64,000 nucleotides of DNA from Psychromarinibacter sp048262455 (GCA_048262455.1 JBLXFD010000006.1:1-64000), one strand, 5' to 3'. Numbered from the stretch's first letter, positions 1 to 9,354 are shown. The notes: generated by a model not told the origin, from the letters alone. Program-made: numbers and translations.

Positions 1-682
1 CATGCCGGACGACCTGGCGGGGCTGCTGGTGGCCTCGCCCGCCAACCCCTCGGGGACGATGCTGGACCGGCCGGCGCTGGCGGCGCTGATCGGCGCGGCC
101 GAGGCGCGGGGGGCGGCCTTCATCTCGGACGAGATCTACCACGGGATCGAGTATGACCGGAAAGCGGTGACCGCGCTTGAGATCTCCGACGAGGTCTACG
201 TGATCAACTCCTTCTCCAAGTACTTCAGCATGACCGGCTGGCGCATCGGCTGGATGGTGGTGCCGGATTCCCACGTGCGGCGGGTGGAGCGGCTGGCCCA
301 GAACATGTTCATCTGCCCGCCCCACGTCAGCCAGGTGGCGGCGCTGGCGGCGATGGACTGCGAGGCGGAACTGCAGGCCAACCTCGCCGTCTACACCGAG
401 AACCGCCGGCTGATGCTGGAAGGCCTGCCGGCCGCCGGCTTCACCCGCATCGCGCCGCCCGACGGGGCCTTCTACGTCTACGCCGACGTCTCGGACCTGA
501 CCTCCGACAGCCGCGCCTTCGCTGCGGAGATCCTGGAGCAGGCGGGCGTGGCGGTCACCCCCGGCCTCGACTTCGACGCGGCGCGCGGGGCGGGAACGCT
601 GCGCTTTTCCTACGCGCGGGGGACGGCGGAGATCCGGGAGGGGCTGGCGCGGCTGAAGCGGTTCATGGCGGGGCGGGGGTAG
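1..682 (+). CDS. Class I/II aminotransferase, C-terminal part (5' end outside window)
   Basis: This is the C-terminal 226 or so residues of a PLP-dependent aminotransferase of fold type I; the reading frame is open to the left edge, so the gene starts upstream. Visible landmarks are the SPANPSGT segment, the SDEIYH motif (Asp that binds the PLP ring nitrogen, Tyr two residues on) and the Schiff-base lysine in SFSKYFSMTGWR. The motif order fits the aspartate/alanine aminotransferase-like class I/II family; the amino-acid substrate cannot be told from this part. The gene ends at a TAG immediately before the first repeat cluster, and converges on mlaF. Confidence 0.9.
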   Translation, partial: MPDDLAGLLVASPANPSGTMLDRPALAALIGAAEARGAAFISDEIYHGIEYDRKAVTALEISDEVYVINSFSKYFSMTGWRIGWMVVPDSHVRRVERLAQNMFICPPHVSQVAALAAMDCEAELQANLAVYTENRRLMLEGLPAAGFTRIAPPDGAFYVYADVSDLTSDSRAFAAEILEQAGVAVTPGLDFDAARGAGTLRFSYARGTAEIREGLARLKRFMAGRG

Positions 683-1470
683 GGGGCTCTATGCCCTCCG
701 GCGGCAGCGCGACGTGAGTCTGCCCGTGGGGTGGCGCATTTCACCTTCGGCATGGGCGCTTTATCCCCGCCACATCCGGGCGCAGAATGAGCGTCGCACG
801 AGGCTGACAAAGCGCCAGTCCGCCGGAACGGGCAGGCGCTCGCCCCGCGCCTTCGGCTTGTCCGGGGCGGATCAGCGCACCGTTCAATGGGAGTGGTAGG
901 GCGAATTTCACACCGCCACTCGTACGACGTGAGCCTGCCCGCCCAAACGAGCAGGCGCTCGCTCCGGCGCCTTCGGCTGGTCCGGGGGCTGAACAGCACA
1001 TCGTTCAGAGGAGCGGTAGGGCGGGGTTCACCCCGCCACTTGCGCAACGCAAGCCTGCCCGTGGGGTGGCGCATCTCACCTTCGGCGTGGGCACTTTATC
1101 CCAGCCACATCCGCGCAGAATAGACGTTGCCCTGCGGCCTCCAAAGCGCCCGCCCGCCGGGACGGGCAGGCGCTCGCCCCCGCGCCTTCGGCTTGTTCGG
1201 GGGCTGATCAGCACATCGTTCATATGAGCGGTAGGGCGGGGTTCACCCCGCCACTTGCGCAACACAAGCCTGCCCGTGGGGTGGCGCATCTTACCTACGG
1301 CGTGGGCACTTTATCCCGGTCAAATCCGCGCACAGAATGAGCGTTGCCCTGCGGCCTCAAAGCGCCCGCCCCCCGGGACGGGCAGGCGCGCGCCCCGCGC
1401 CTCCGGCTTGTTCGGGGCGGATCAGCGCTTCATTTGCAGGAACCTGTCGGGCGGGGGTTCACCCCGCCGC
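683..1470 (+). repeat. R1 repeat cluster 1 (about 3.5 copies of a ~215 bp unit)
   Basis: Tandem copies of a GC-rich non-coding unit. Units beginning with GGTAGGGCGGGG start at 1015 and 1230, a spacing of 215 bp. A shortened 120 bp unit runs from 895 to 1014 and lacks the middle of the element. A leading copy without the first hairpin occupies about 702-894, and a terminal hairpin lies at 1450-1468. Each unit holds a GGCGGGGTTCACCCCGCC hairpin, a CTGCCCGTGGGGTGGCGCAT block, a CTTTATCCC block and a GACGGGCAGGCGCTCGCCCC hairpin. Short reading frames inside are not conserved between units. The cluster fills the gap between convergent aminotransferase and mlaF genes. The same unit recurs near 12.5 kb and, inverted, near 41 kb. 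Confidence 0.9.
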
Positions 1471-1564
1471 TCCGCGCCACCCGCACGGGGAAACAACTTC
1501 CGCCAACCCCCAAGCCACCGGCCTGTCCACCACTCACACGACCCATCAAGCCCGGCATTGCCCC

Positions 1565-2323
1565 CTACCGCACCGCCTCGATCGGCCCCACCGCCGAGCC
1601 GGTGATGAACTGCTCCACGTAGGGATCCCCCGACGCGTCCATCTGCGCCACCGGCCCGCTCCAGCGCACCTTGCCGCCGTGCAGCATCGCCACCTTGTCG
1701 GCGATCGCCCGCACCGAGGACATGTCGTGGGTGATGGTGATCGCCGTCGCGCCCATCTCCACCACGATCTCGCGGATCAGCTCGTTGATCACCCCGGCCA
1801 TGATCGGGTCCAGCCCCGTGGTCGGCTCGTCGAAGAAGATGATCTCCGGCTCGGCGGCGATGGCGCGGGCCAGGCCCACGCGTTTCTGCATGCCGCCCGA
1901 CAGCTCGGCGGGGTAAAGGTCCGCCACCTCCGGCTTCAGCCCGACGCGGCGCAGCTTTTCCACCGCGATCTCCCGCGCCTCCGCCTTCGGCCGCTTCAGC
2001 GAGCCGCGCAGCAGCCGGAAGGCGACGTTCTGCCAGACGCTCAGCGAATCGAACAGCGCGCCGCCCTGGAACAGCATGCCGAACCGCGCCAGGAAGGCGT
2101 CCCGCTCGGCGCCGGAGACCCGGCCGGCCACGTCGCGCCCCTCCAGCCGGATCACCCCGGTGTCGGGCCGCACCAGCCCCAGGATGCACTTCAGCGTCAC
2201 CGACTTGCCGGTGCCCGAGCCGCCGATGATCACCAGGCTCTCGCCCCGGTCCACCTCCAGCGTGACGCCGCGCAGAACCTGGTTGGCGCCAAAGGCCTTG
2301 TGGACGTTCTCGAGCGCGATCAT
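1565..2323 (-). CDS. mlaF: ABC transporter ATPase, MlaF type
   Basis: Cytoplasmic ATPase of an Mla-type ABC system that moves phospholipids between inner and outer membrane. The 252-residue protein shows Walker A GGSGTGKS (about residue 34), the LSGGMQKR signature and Walker B IIFFDEPTTGLDP, followed by the switch histidine in ITITHD. Closest by motif to MlaF/Ttg2A/Mkl. Its start codon overlaps the mlaE stop by 4 bp, so the two are translationally coupled. No MlaD substrate-binding or MlaB/MlaC gene follows: downstream is the R1 repeat cluster, so the rest of the system must be elsewhere. Confidence 0.93.
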   Translation of the reverse strand: MIALENVHKAFGANQVLRGVTLEVDRGESLVIIGGSGTGKSVTLKCILGLVRPDTGVIRLEGRDVAGRVSGAERDAFLARFGMLFQGGALFDSLSVWQNVAFRLLRGSLKRPKAEAREIAVEKLRRVGLKPEVADLYPAELSGGMQKRVGLARAIAAEPEIIFFDEPTTGLDPIMAGVINELIREIVVEMGATAITITHDMSSVRAIADKVAMLHGGKVRWSGPVAQMDASGDPYVEQFITGSAVGPIEAVR

Positions 2324-3114
2324 TGGGTAAAGAAGATCCCCGTCAGGATGAAGTTCGAGGCCAGGATCAGCACCGAGGCAGAGACCACGGCGTTGGTGGT
2401 GGCCCGGCCCACGCCCTGGGCGCCGCGGCCCGAGTTCATGCCGTGGTAGCAGCCCATCAGCGCCACGATGAAGCCGAAGACCGCCGCCTTCACCAGGCCC
2501 GAGACGACGTCCGAGGCCTCGAGGAAGTTCACCGTGTTGCGCAGGTAGACCGCGTCGTTGAAGCCCAGCCGCGTCACCGCTACCAGGTAGCCGCCGAGGA
2601 TGCCGATCACGTTGCCCACCCCGGCCAGCAGCGGCACCACCAGCGTCGCGGCAAGAACGCGCGGCACGGTCAGGTACTTCAGCGGGTTGGTGGACAGGGT
2701 GGTCAGGGCGTCGATCTGCTCGGTCACCTTCATGGTGCCGATCTCGGCGGCGATGGCGGCGGCGACGCGGCCGGCCACCATCAGGCCGGTCAGCACCGGC
2801 CCCAGCTCGCGCACCATGCCGATGGCGACGATCTGCGGCACCACCGCCTCGGCGTTGAAGCGCGCCCCGCCCGCGTAGATCTGCAGCGCCAGCGCACCGC
2901 CGGTGAACAGCGTCGTCAGCGCCACCACGGGCAGGCTGAAGTAGCCGATGAACAGCAGCTGCGCCGCGAATTCCCGCGCGTAGAACGGCGGGCGCACCAG
3001 GTGCGACAGCACCGCGCCCATGTACATCGCCACGCTGCCCACCGCCGCGAGAAGCGACAGCGTCGAGCGCCCGACCGCCGCCACCGGGGCCAGCAGGGTG
3101 TCCATCACGCTCAT
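2320..3114 (-). CDS. mlaE: ABC transporter permease, MlaE family
   Basis: Inner-membrane permease partner of MlaF. The 264-residue protein has the MlaE-family core with several hydrophobic segments and the conserved central stretch around GLMVAGRVAAAIAAEIGTMK, which contains the coupling-helix glutamate region, followed by TEQIDAL. It overlaps alr by 4 bp upstream and mlaF by 4 bp downstream, so alr-mlaE-mlaF forms one tightly coupled operon. Length matches the family (about 260 residues). Confidence 0.93.
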   Translation of the reverse strand: MSVMDTLLAPVAAVGRSTLSLLAAVGSVAMYMGAVLSHLVRPPFYAREFAAQLLFIGYFSLPVVALTTLFTGGALALQIYAGGARFNAEAVVPQIVAIGMVRELGPVLTGLMVAGRVAAAIAAEIGTMKVTEQIDALTTLSTNPLKYLTVPRVLAATLVVPLLAGVGNVIGILGGYLVAVTRLGFNDAVYLRNTVNFLEASDVVSGLVKAAVFGFIVALMGCYHGMNSGRGAQGVGRATTNAVVSASVLILASNFILTGIFFTQ

Positions 3115-4160
3115 GCCCGCGCCGCCGTGTAACGGCGCGAATAGCGCCCGCCGAGGGAGGTCAGGATCTCGTAGCCGATGGTGCCGGCCAGGTCGGCCAG
3201 GTCGTCCACCGTCTGCATGGTGGACAGCAGGTCCAGCGCGCCGGGATCGCCCTCCAGCGCGGTGATATCTACCGTGATCAGGTCCATGGACACCCGCCCA
3301 ACCACCGGGCAGGCGGTGTCGCCGTGGAACATCCGCGCCTTGCCGGAAAGCGCCCGGTGAATGCCGTCCGCATAGCCCGCCGCCACCGTGGCCAGCCGGG
3401 TGGGGCGGCGCGCGGTCCAGGTGTTGGAATAGCCCACCGGCTCGCCCGGCTCCAGCTCGCGCACCTGGATCACCGGCAGCGACAGCCGCACCACCGCCGC
3501 CGCGTCGTCAAAGGGCCGGCCGCCGTAAAGGCCGATGCCCGGCCGCGTCATGTCGAAGTGGTAGTCCGGCCCCAGCAGCACCCCGCCCGTGGCCCCCAGC
3601 GACAGCGGCACGCCGAGCCCCCGGGTCATGTCGCGGAAGGCGGTCAGCTGGCGGCGGTTCATCTCGTGCTCGGGCGCGTCGGCGCAGGCGAGGTGGCTCA
3701 TCACCAGCCGCGGCCCCTGGCGCATGGTCAGGTCGCGCACCGCCGCCCATTCCGCCGGCTCCATCCCCAGCCGGTTCATGCCGCTGTCCAGCTGGATGCC
3801 GAAGGGCGCGCCGGGCAGGGCCTCGAAATGGCGGGTCATCTGCTCGATCGAGTTCAGCAGCGGGATCAGGTCCGCCTCGCCCAGCGCCTCGGCGTCGCCG
3901 GCCATGTGGCCGCCGTAGACGAAGATCCGCGGCCCCGGTCCCAGCGCCTCGCGCAGCCCGGCGCCTTCCTCGGCCACCGCGACGAAGAAGGTCCGCGCCC
4001 CCGCCTTGGCCAGCGCCTTGGCCGCGGGCGCCACTCCCAGACCGTAGGCATCGGCCTTGATCGTGGCCGCGGTTTCCACCGTGGCGGCCGACAGGGCATC
4101 CAGCGCGCGCCAGTTCTCGGCGATGGCGGCAAGGTCTATGGTAAGGCGTCCGGTGCTCAT
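3111..4160 (-). CDS. alr: Alanine racemase
   Basis: Interconverts L- and D-alanine with PLP, supplying D-alanine for peptidoglycan. The PLP lysine lies in TIKADAYGLG near residue 37; the second catalytic tyrosine is in the C-terminal half near AGYADGIHR, and RPGIGLYGG is a family landmark. I chose the ATG at 4160 (MSTGRLTIDL), giving 349 residues, the normal family length; the frame is open far upstream but that extension is Arg/Pro-rich and unlike the family. The gene lies downstream of dnaB on the same strand, an order common in Rhodobacteraceae, and overlaps mlaE by 4 bp. Confidence 0.94.
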   Translation of the reverse strand: MSTGRLTIDLAAIAENWRALDALSAATVETAATIKADAYGLGVAPAAKALAKAGARTFFVAVAEEGAGLREALGPGPRIFVYGGHMAGDAEALGEADLIPLLNSIEQMTRHFEALPGAPFGIQLDSGMNRLGMEPAEWAAVRDLTMRQGPRLVMSHLACADAPEHEMNRRQLTAFRDMTRGLGVPLSLGATGGVLLGPDYHFDMTRPGIGLYGGRPFDDAAAVVRLSLPVIQVRELEPGEPVGYSNTWTARRPTRLATVAAGYADGIHRALSGKARMFHGDTACPVVGRVSMDLITVDITALEGDPGALDLLSTMQTVDDLADLAGTIGYEILTSLGGRYSRRYTAARA

Positions 4161-4286
4161 GGCGGGGTATGTGAAGCGGCGGGGATGCGAGGGCAAGTGG
4201 AAAGCTGCAGCTGCGCTTACGCCGGCGTGATGGAACACCGGCGGGGCCGGGTTCGTTGGGGGGATGTACGACTGCAGGAGAGTGTC

Positions 4287-4460
4287 ATGTTCTGGATCGG
4301 TATCGGTATCGGCTACCTGCTGGGGTTCTTCGGCGCGGTGATCTTCGTCGCCGCCGCGCGCGGATGGAACAACCCCGAGGCGGCGGCGGAGCGCCGCGTG
4401 CAACCCCGCGCCCCGCACCCGGCGCGCCTGCGCCCGCAGACGCAGATGCGCCCGGCCTGA
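4287..4460 (+). CDS. Small single-span membrane protein
   Basis: A 57-residue predicted protein with one N-terminal membrane segment (about residues 3-24, Trp-Ile-Gly-rich, ending in ARGW) and a basic Pro/Arg-rich tail. A CAGGAG ribosome-binding site sits 6 bp before the ATG. It lies on the plus strand between alr and dnaB, which are both on the minus strand. No family is recognised. The clear hydrophobic helix plus Shine-Dalgarno site make it more likely real than a chance frame. Confidence 0.55.
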   Translation: MFWIGIGIGYLLGFFGAVIFVAAARGWNNPEAAAERRVQPRAPHPARLRPQTQMRPA

Positions 4461-4494
4461 GAAAGCATCCCCTCCGGCCGCCGCGCGCAATTCC

Positions 4495-6012
4495 CTAGAA
4501 GTCGCCCCCGCCACCCTCGATCTGGCCATTGCCCTGTTGCCATGGCTTCACAAGGTTGCCGAAGCGGGTGAACCGCCCCTCGAACGACAGGTCCACCGAC
4601 CCGATCGGGCCGTGCCGCTGCTTGCCGATGATCACCTCGGCCTTGCCCCGGAGCTTCTCCATGTCCTCCTGCCAGGTGGCCATGGCGGTCATGTCGTGCT
4701 CGCCCGGCTTCTCGCGCTCCTTGTAGTACTCCTCGCGGAACACGAACATCACCACGTCCGCGTCCTGCTCGATCGACCCTGATTCGCGCAGGTCCGACAG
4801 CTGCGGGCGCTTGTCCTCGCGGCTTTCCACCTGCCGCGACAGCTGCGACAGGGCGACGACGGGGACGTCCAGTTCCTTGGCGATGGCCTTGAGACCCTGC
4901 GTGATCTCCGAGACTTCGTTGACCCGGTTCTCGCCCTTGCCCGTGCCCTTCACCAGCTGCAGGTAGTCCACGAACAGCGCGTCCAGCCCATGGGTCCGCT
5001 TCAGGCGCCGGGCGCGGGCGGCCAGCTGGCTGATCGGCAGGGCAGGGGTGTCGTCGATGTAGAGCGGGCAGGCCTCCAGCGACTTGGCGGCTTCGACGAA
5101 GCGGCGGAACTCGGCCTCGGTCATGTCGCCGCGGCGGATCTGCTCGGAGGGCACCTCGGAGGCCTCGGACAGGATCCGCGCCGCCAGCTGCTCGGCGCTC
5201 ATCTCGAGGCTGTAGAAGCCCACGACGCCGCCGTTCACCGTGCCCTCGTTGCCGTCGGGCAGCCGGCCCTTGCGGTAGGCCTTGGCGATATTGAAGGCCA
5301 CGTTGGTGGCCAGCGAGGTCTTGCCCATCGAGGGCCGCCCCGCAAGGATCAGCAGGTCAGAGCGGTGCAGGCCCCCCAGCTTCTTGTCGAGGTCCACCAG
5401 CCCGGTGGACACCCCGGCCAGCCCCCCGTCCCGCTGGTAGGCGGCGTTGGCCACGTTCACCGCGTCGGTGACGGCCCGCAGGAAGGACTGGAACCCCGAA
5501 TCGGCCTTGCCTTCCTCGCCGAGGGCGTAAAGCGCCTGCTCGGCCTCGATGATCTGTTCCTTCGGCTCGCTCTTGATGTCCACCTTCTGCGCCTTGGCGG
5601 AGATGTCCTGCCCCAGCCGGATCAGCTCCCGCCGAATCGCGAGGTCGTAGATCATCTGCGCGTAGTCGCGCACCGCGAAGGACGAGATCGCCGCCCCCGC
5701 CAGCCGCGCCAGGTAGGCCGCGCCGCCCAGTTCCTTCAGCCCCTCGTCGTCCTCCAGGAAGGCCTTCAGCGTCACCGGCGAGGCCAGCGCGTTCTTGGCG
5801 ATCCGCGCGGCGGCGACCTCGTAGATCCGGGCGTGCACCGGGTCGTAGAAGTGCTGCGCGCCGACGATGGCGGCGATCTTGTCGTAGGATTCGTTGTTGG
5901 TGAGGATCGCGCCCAGCAGCTGCTGCTCGGCCTCGATGTTGTGCGGAAGCGCCTCTGCCTGCGCCTCCTGCGACTCCGTCCCCGTCTGCCGAATGGCAGT
6001 TATCTCGTTCAT
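4495..6012 (-). CDS. dnaB: Replicative DNA helicase DnaB
   Basis: Hexameric 5'-3' helicase that unwinds DNA at the replication fork. The 505-residue protein has the N-terminal DnaB domain starting at LPHNIEAEQQLLGAIL (about residue 23), a linker, and the RecA-like ATPase domain with Walker A AGRPSMGKTS (about residue 225), Walker B LDALFVDYLQL and the SQLSRQVE and RESGSIEQDADVV motifs. No intein is present. The start follows the usual length and lies before a 235 bp upstream stretch without a gene. Followed by alr on the same strand. Confidence 0.97.
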   Translation of the reverse strand: MNEITAIRQTGTESQEAQAEALPHNIEAEQQLLGAILTNNESYDKIAAIVGAQHFYDPVHARIYEVAAARIAKNALASPVTLKAFLEDDEGLKELGGAAYLARLAGAAISSFAVRDYAQMIYDLAIRRELIRLGQDISAKAQKVDIKSEPKEQIIEAEQALYALGEEGKADSGFQSFLRAVTDAVNVANAAYQRDGGLAGVSTGLVDLDKKLGGLHRSDLLILAGRPSMGKTSLATNVAFNIAKAYRKGRLPDGNEGTVNGGVVGFYSLEMSAEQLAARILSEASEVPSEQIRRGDMTEAEFRRFVEAAKSLEACPLYIDDTPALPISQLAARARRLKRTHGLDALFVDYLQLVKGTGKGENRVNEVSEITQGLKAIAKELDVPVVALSQLSRQVESREDKRPQLSDLRESGSIEQDADVVMFVFREEYYKEREKPGEHDMTAMATWQEDMEKLRGKAEVIIGKQRHGPIGSVDLSFEGRFTRFGNLVKPWQQGNGQIEGGGGDF

Positions 6013-6247
6013 GCCCGCACCCTCTTCTTGTACCCGCCGTCATAGCCCATGCAGGGCCGCCGGGAAATCTGGAAATGTCGGGGGATAAAGTCGGGAAAAG
6101 TCATCTGGCTGACATTGCCGGGCGGTGGCGCGGACGAGATGTGCTGGGTCATGGCGGGGATGCTACCAGATTTAGCGCTCGCTGTCTCGCAACCGGTACG
6201 GCGCTTTCCCGCTGAACCCGGACAGCCCGGTCGTTCAGGCGGAGAGG

Positions 6248-7072
6248 TCAGTGGAGTAGGCGTGCTTTCATGGCGTCACCCAAGGAGCGTGATGGGCGGC
6301 TCAGAATGGCCCGGTACAGTCCGTTGTAGTTCCTGATGAGATAGGAGGGTCGCACTCCCTCATCGAGCAGCGCCAACAGATAGGTGCATTGCTCCGTCGG
6401 AATCACGTTGAACCGTTCGATTGACTTGTCGACATAGCGTTCTGCGCCTTCAGCGGTCCGAAGCGCCAGATCCTTCCGTATGATGAAGCTGCCGCCGCAA
6501 AGCTGCGCCCGCGAACGGCCCTTCAGGATGCTCGCGCGCAGCCCTTCCGGCCGGAGGAAATCCTTGAAAGAGAAGCTGGAGGCATAGACAGCGGGTAGAC
6601 CTGTCGGCTCCGAACTGATCGTGAAAACGTCATCCCCGTGCACGTGCCGATGGGTGGGAAGAAAGATCCCGGCGTCGATCCAGCACAATTCCTCATGCTC
6701 GGGTTGCAAAGCCGAGGCTGCAAGAAGGTAGTGCAGCTTGTTGCCGGTCAGCGCGATGTAGTCGGCTTCCCCCTCCGGGCTGGCGTGACGGCGGCTGAGC
6801 ATGCTTTTCGCGCCATTTTCCAGCAAGCGTGTGAAACGGTCACGGTCGCGGTTCACCGTGGGGATCTGCACCACCTCGAGCGGGAAGTCCTTGAACCCGG
6901 GCTGCTGCCGGATCAGCCGCGCCGTGTCCGGGCTGGTGAGCACCATCAACCCGGGGATCCGCGCATGCGCCTTCCGCAGCGACTGCAGGTAATCTTCGAG
7001 CTTCCTGCCAGCGCCCTTCAGGGTCCCGAGATCGTTCTTGTCCGAGTACTCGAGATAGGTGACGAACAGCAC
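6248..7072 (-). CDS. Putative glycosyltransferase-like protein (HtrL/WlaTC-like)
   Basis: A 274-residue protein with a GTG start 6 bp after the pyrE stop. The motif CWIDAGIF (residues 130-137), preceded by LTGNKLHYLLAAS, and the later LCGGSFI (191-197) resemble the nucleotide-binding and acceptor-side motifs of HtrL/YibB- and WlaTC-type sugar transferases; this is by motif only and no sugar can be named. The base composition and codon use look less GC-biased than those of dnaB and pyrE on either side, which would fit acquisition by transfer. No other surface-polysaccharide gene is nearby. Confidence 0.55.
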   Translation of the reverse strand: MLFVTYLEYSDKNDLGTLKGAGRKLEDYLQSLRKAHARIPGLMVLTSPDTARLIRQQPGFKDFPLEVVQIPTVNRDRDRFTRLLENGAKSMLSRRHASPEGEADYIALTGNKLHYLLAASALQPEHEELCWIDAGIFLPTHRHVHGDDVFTISSEPTGLPAVYASSFSFKDFLRPEGLRASILKGRSRAQLCGGSFIIRKDLALRTAEGAERYVDKSIERFNVIPTEQCTYLLALLDEGVRPSYLIRNYNGLYRAILSRPSRSLGDAMKARLLH

Positions 7073-7078
7073 CCCGCC

Positions 7079-7753
7079 TTACCCCCGCGCCTTCTGCCAG
7101 GCGCGCGGGGAGGTCAGGAATTCCTCGACCTCGCGCAGGGTTTCGGCGTCGAAGGCCTCGGAGGCGCGGGCCTCGGCCAGGACGTCCCACCAGGTGCACA
7201 GCGCGTGCAGCTTGATGTCGTGATCGCCCAGCGTCTTCAGCGTCTCGGAAAAGATCCCGTAGTAGAACAGCACCGCCGTGTGGTTGCAGGTGGCGCCGGT
7301 CTCGCGGATCGCGTCCACGAAGGACAGCTTGGACCCGCCGTCGGTGGTCAGGTCCTCCACCAGCAGCACCCGCTGGCCCTCGGTCATCACGCCTTCAATC
7401 CGGGCGTTGCGGCCGTAGCCCTTGGGCTTCTTGCGCACGTAGGTCATCGGCAGCGCCAGCCGCTCGGCCAACATGGCGGCGAAGGGGATGCCCGCGGTCT
7501 CGCCTCCGGCGATGTTGTCGAAGGCCTCGAACCCGGCCTCGCGCATCACCGTCACCGCCAAAAAGTCCATCAACACCGAGCGGATCCGCGGGAAGGAGAT
7601 CAGCTTGCGGCAGTCGATGTAGGTGGGGCCGGGCAGGCCGGAGGCGTAGATGTACGGCTCGCGCGCGTTGAAGTGGACCGCGCCGATCTCCAGCAGCATG
7701 CGCGCGGTGAGGCGGGCGATTTCCTCCTTGGGGGGGAACGAGCTGGGGATCAT
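7079..7753 (-). CDS. pyrE: Orotate phosphoribosyltransferase
   Basis: Converts orotate plus PRPP to orotidine 5'-phosphate in pyrimidine synthesis. The 224-residue protein has the PRPP-binding motif VLLVEDLTTDGGS near residue 124 and a Lys-rich catalytic loop VRKKPKGYG. The ATG at 7753 has an AAAGGA site upstream. It lies 31 bp downstream of pyrC on the same strand, forming a pyrC-pyrE unit, with the glycosyltransferase-like gene probably co-transcribed behind it. Confidence 0.95.
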   Translation of the reverse strand: MIPSSFPPKEEIARLTARMLLEIGAVHFNAREPYIYASGLPGPTYIDCRKLISFPRIRSVLMDFLAVTVMREAGFEAFDNIAGGETAGIPFAAMLAERLALPMTYVRKKPKGYGRNARIEGVMTEGQRVLLVEDLTTDGGSKLSFVDAIRETGATCNHTAVLFYYGIFSETLKTLGDHDIKLHALCTWWDVLAEARASEAFDAETLREVEEFLTSPRAWQKARG

Positions 7754-7784
7754 CGGGCGGTCCTTTCGATACGGGCGGCGCGGG

Positions 7785-8822
7785 TCATGCCTCGACCCGC
7801 CAGTGCAGCGGGAAGCCGGGGTCGAAGACGGTGACCGGCCCGGCGCCGGTCTCGATCCGGGCGGGGTAGTCCACCGGCGCGCCGCGCGTCAGCGTCACGC
7901 GGTCCTCGTTCACCGGCAGGCGGTAGAAGGCGGGGCCGTTCAGCGAGGCGAAATCCTCCAGCCGGTCCAGCGCGCCGGCGGTCTCGAAGACTTCGGCCAG
8001 CAGCGACAGGGTGTTGGTAGCGGTGAAGCAGCCGGCGCAGCCGCAGGCGCTTTCCTTCGCTTCGTCGGGATGCGGAGCGCTGTCGGTGCCCAGGAAGAAC
8101 GGGCCCTTGCCCGAGGTCGCGGCCGCCACCAGCGCCCGGCGGTGGGTTTCGCGCTTGGCCACCGGCAGGCAGTAGTAGTGCGGCCGGATGCCCCCCGCGA
8201 GGATGTGGTTGCGGTTGATCACCAGGTGGTGCGCGGTGATCGTCGCGCCCATGTCCTGCTGGCTGGCGACGTAGTCGACCCCGTCCTTGGTGGTCACGTG
8301 TTCCATCACCACCCGCAGGCCGGGAGTGGCGCGGCGCACCGGGTCCAGCACCCGCTCTATGAAAACCGCCTCGCGGTCGAAGATGTCCACCTCGGGGTCC
8401 GTCACCTCGCCGTGCACGCACAGCGGCAGGCCGATCTCGGCCATCCGTTCCAGCACCGGGCGCACCTTGTCGAAGTCGGTGACCCCGGAGGCGGAATTGG
8501 TGGTGGCCCCGGCGGGGTACAGCTTGACGGCCGTCACCAGACCCGAGGCGGCGGCGCGGGCCACGTCCTCGGGGTCGGTGGTCTCGGTCAGGTACAGCGT
8601 CATCAAGGGGGTGAAGCCCGTGCCCTGCGGCAGCGCCGCGGCGATACGCTCGCGGTAGGCCTCGGCCTGGGCGCCGGTGACCACCGGGGGCACGAGGTTG
8701 GGCATGATGATCGCGCGGGCGAAGTGGCGGGCGCTTTCGGGGGCGATGCCGGTCAGCATGGCGCCGTCGCGCAGGTGCAGGTGCCAGTCGTCGGGACGGC
8801 GGATCGTGAGGCTCTCTGTCAT
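7785..8822 (-). CDS. pyrC: Dihydroorotase (class II)
   Basis: Closes carbamoyl-aspartate to dihydroorotate, the third step of pyrimidine synthesis. The metal-binding motif DWHLHLRDG sits at residues 12-20, the carboxylated lysine is in AVKLYPAGATTNS, and GTDSAPH carries the catalytic aspartate. I chose the ATG at 8822 (MTESLTIRRP), giving 345 residues, which matches the E. coli-type PyrC; the longer frame adds a non-conserved 14-residue leader. It precedes pyrE on the same strand. Confidence 0.96.
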   Translation of the reverse strand: MTESLTIRRPDDWHLHLRDGAMLTGIAPESARHFARAIIMPNLVPPVVTGAQAEAYRERIAAALPQGTGFTPLMTLYLTETTDPEDVARAAASGLVTAVKLYPAGATTNSASGVTDFDKVRPVLERMAEIGLPLCVHGEVTDPEVDIFDREAVFIERVLDPVRRATPGLRVVMEHVTTKDGVDYVASQQDMGATITAHHLVINRNHILAGGIRPHYYCLPVAKRETHRRALVAAATSGKGPFFLGTDSAPHPDEAKESACGCAGCFTATNTLSLLAEVFETAGALDRLEDFASLNGPAFYRLPVNEDRVTLTRGAPVDYPARIETGAGPVTVFDPGFPLHWRVEA

Positions 8823-8883
8823 GGCGCGCCCTTTAGCGCCTCGCGCCGCGCAGCGCCACGGCAAAAGCTGCCGTGGGGGCGGC

Positions 8884-9354
8884 TCAGGCGGTGAAACCGG
8901 CGCATTCGGCCCCCGCGATGCGCTGCAGCGCCGCGGGGTCGAGCGGGAAGATGTGCCGCGGCGTGCCGGCGGCGGCCCAGACCACGGCGAAGTCCAGCAG
9001 GCGCGGGTCCATCCAGGTGCGCATGGGGTTCAGGTGCCCCACCGGGGCGACCCCGCCGATGGCAAAACCGGTGTGGGCGCGTACAAGGTCTGCATCGGCG
9101 CGCCCCAGCGGCTCGCCCGCCAGCGCCGCCGCGCGCGCCGGGTCCACCCGGTTGCCGCCGGCGGTCAGGAACAGCAGCGGCTGGCCGCTGTCCGCGCCGC
9201 GAAACACGATGGACTTGGCGATCTGGTCCAGCGCGCAGCCCGCCGCCTCGGCCGCCTGCTGCGCGGTGCGGGTCTCGCCCGGCATCTCGACGATCCCGGC
9301 TTCCAGCCCCGCCGCCTCCAGCGCCGCGCGCACCCGCTTCAGGCTCTTGCTCAT
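8884..9354 (-). CDS. YbaK/EbsC-type aminoacyl-tRNA deacylase
   Basis: A 156-residue single-domain protein of the YbaK/ProRS-INS family, which clears mischarged aminoacyl-tRNA (for example Cys-tRNA-Pro). Family features seen are the KSIVFRG strand with its conserved lysine, the LTAGGNRVD segment and the GFAIGGVAPVGH loop. An AAGGAG site precedes the ATG. The exact tRNA specificity is not visible. It sits 61 bp upstream of pyrC and diverges from glnE. Confidence 0.88.
   Translation of the reverse strand: MSKSLKRVRAALEAAGLEAGIVEMPGETRTAQQAAEAAGCALDQIAKSIVFRGADSGQPLLFLTAGGNRVDPARAAALAGEPLGRADADLVRAHTGFAIGGVAPVGHLNPMRTWMDPRLLDFAVVWAAAGTPRHIFPLDPAALQRIAGAECAGFTA

Noticed and set aside
714..1605. 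Short frames within R1 cluster 1 as genes
   Set aside because: Frames are not shared between repeat units, lack ribosome-binding sites and read through hairpins.
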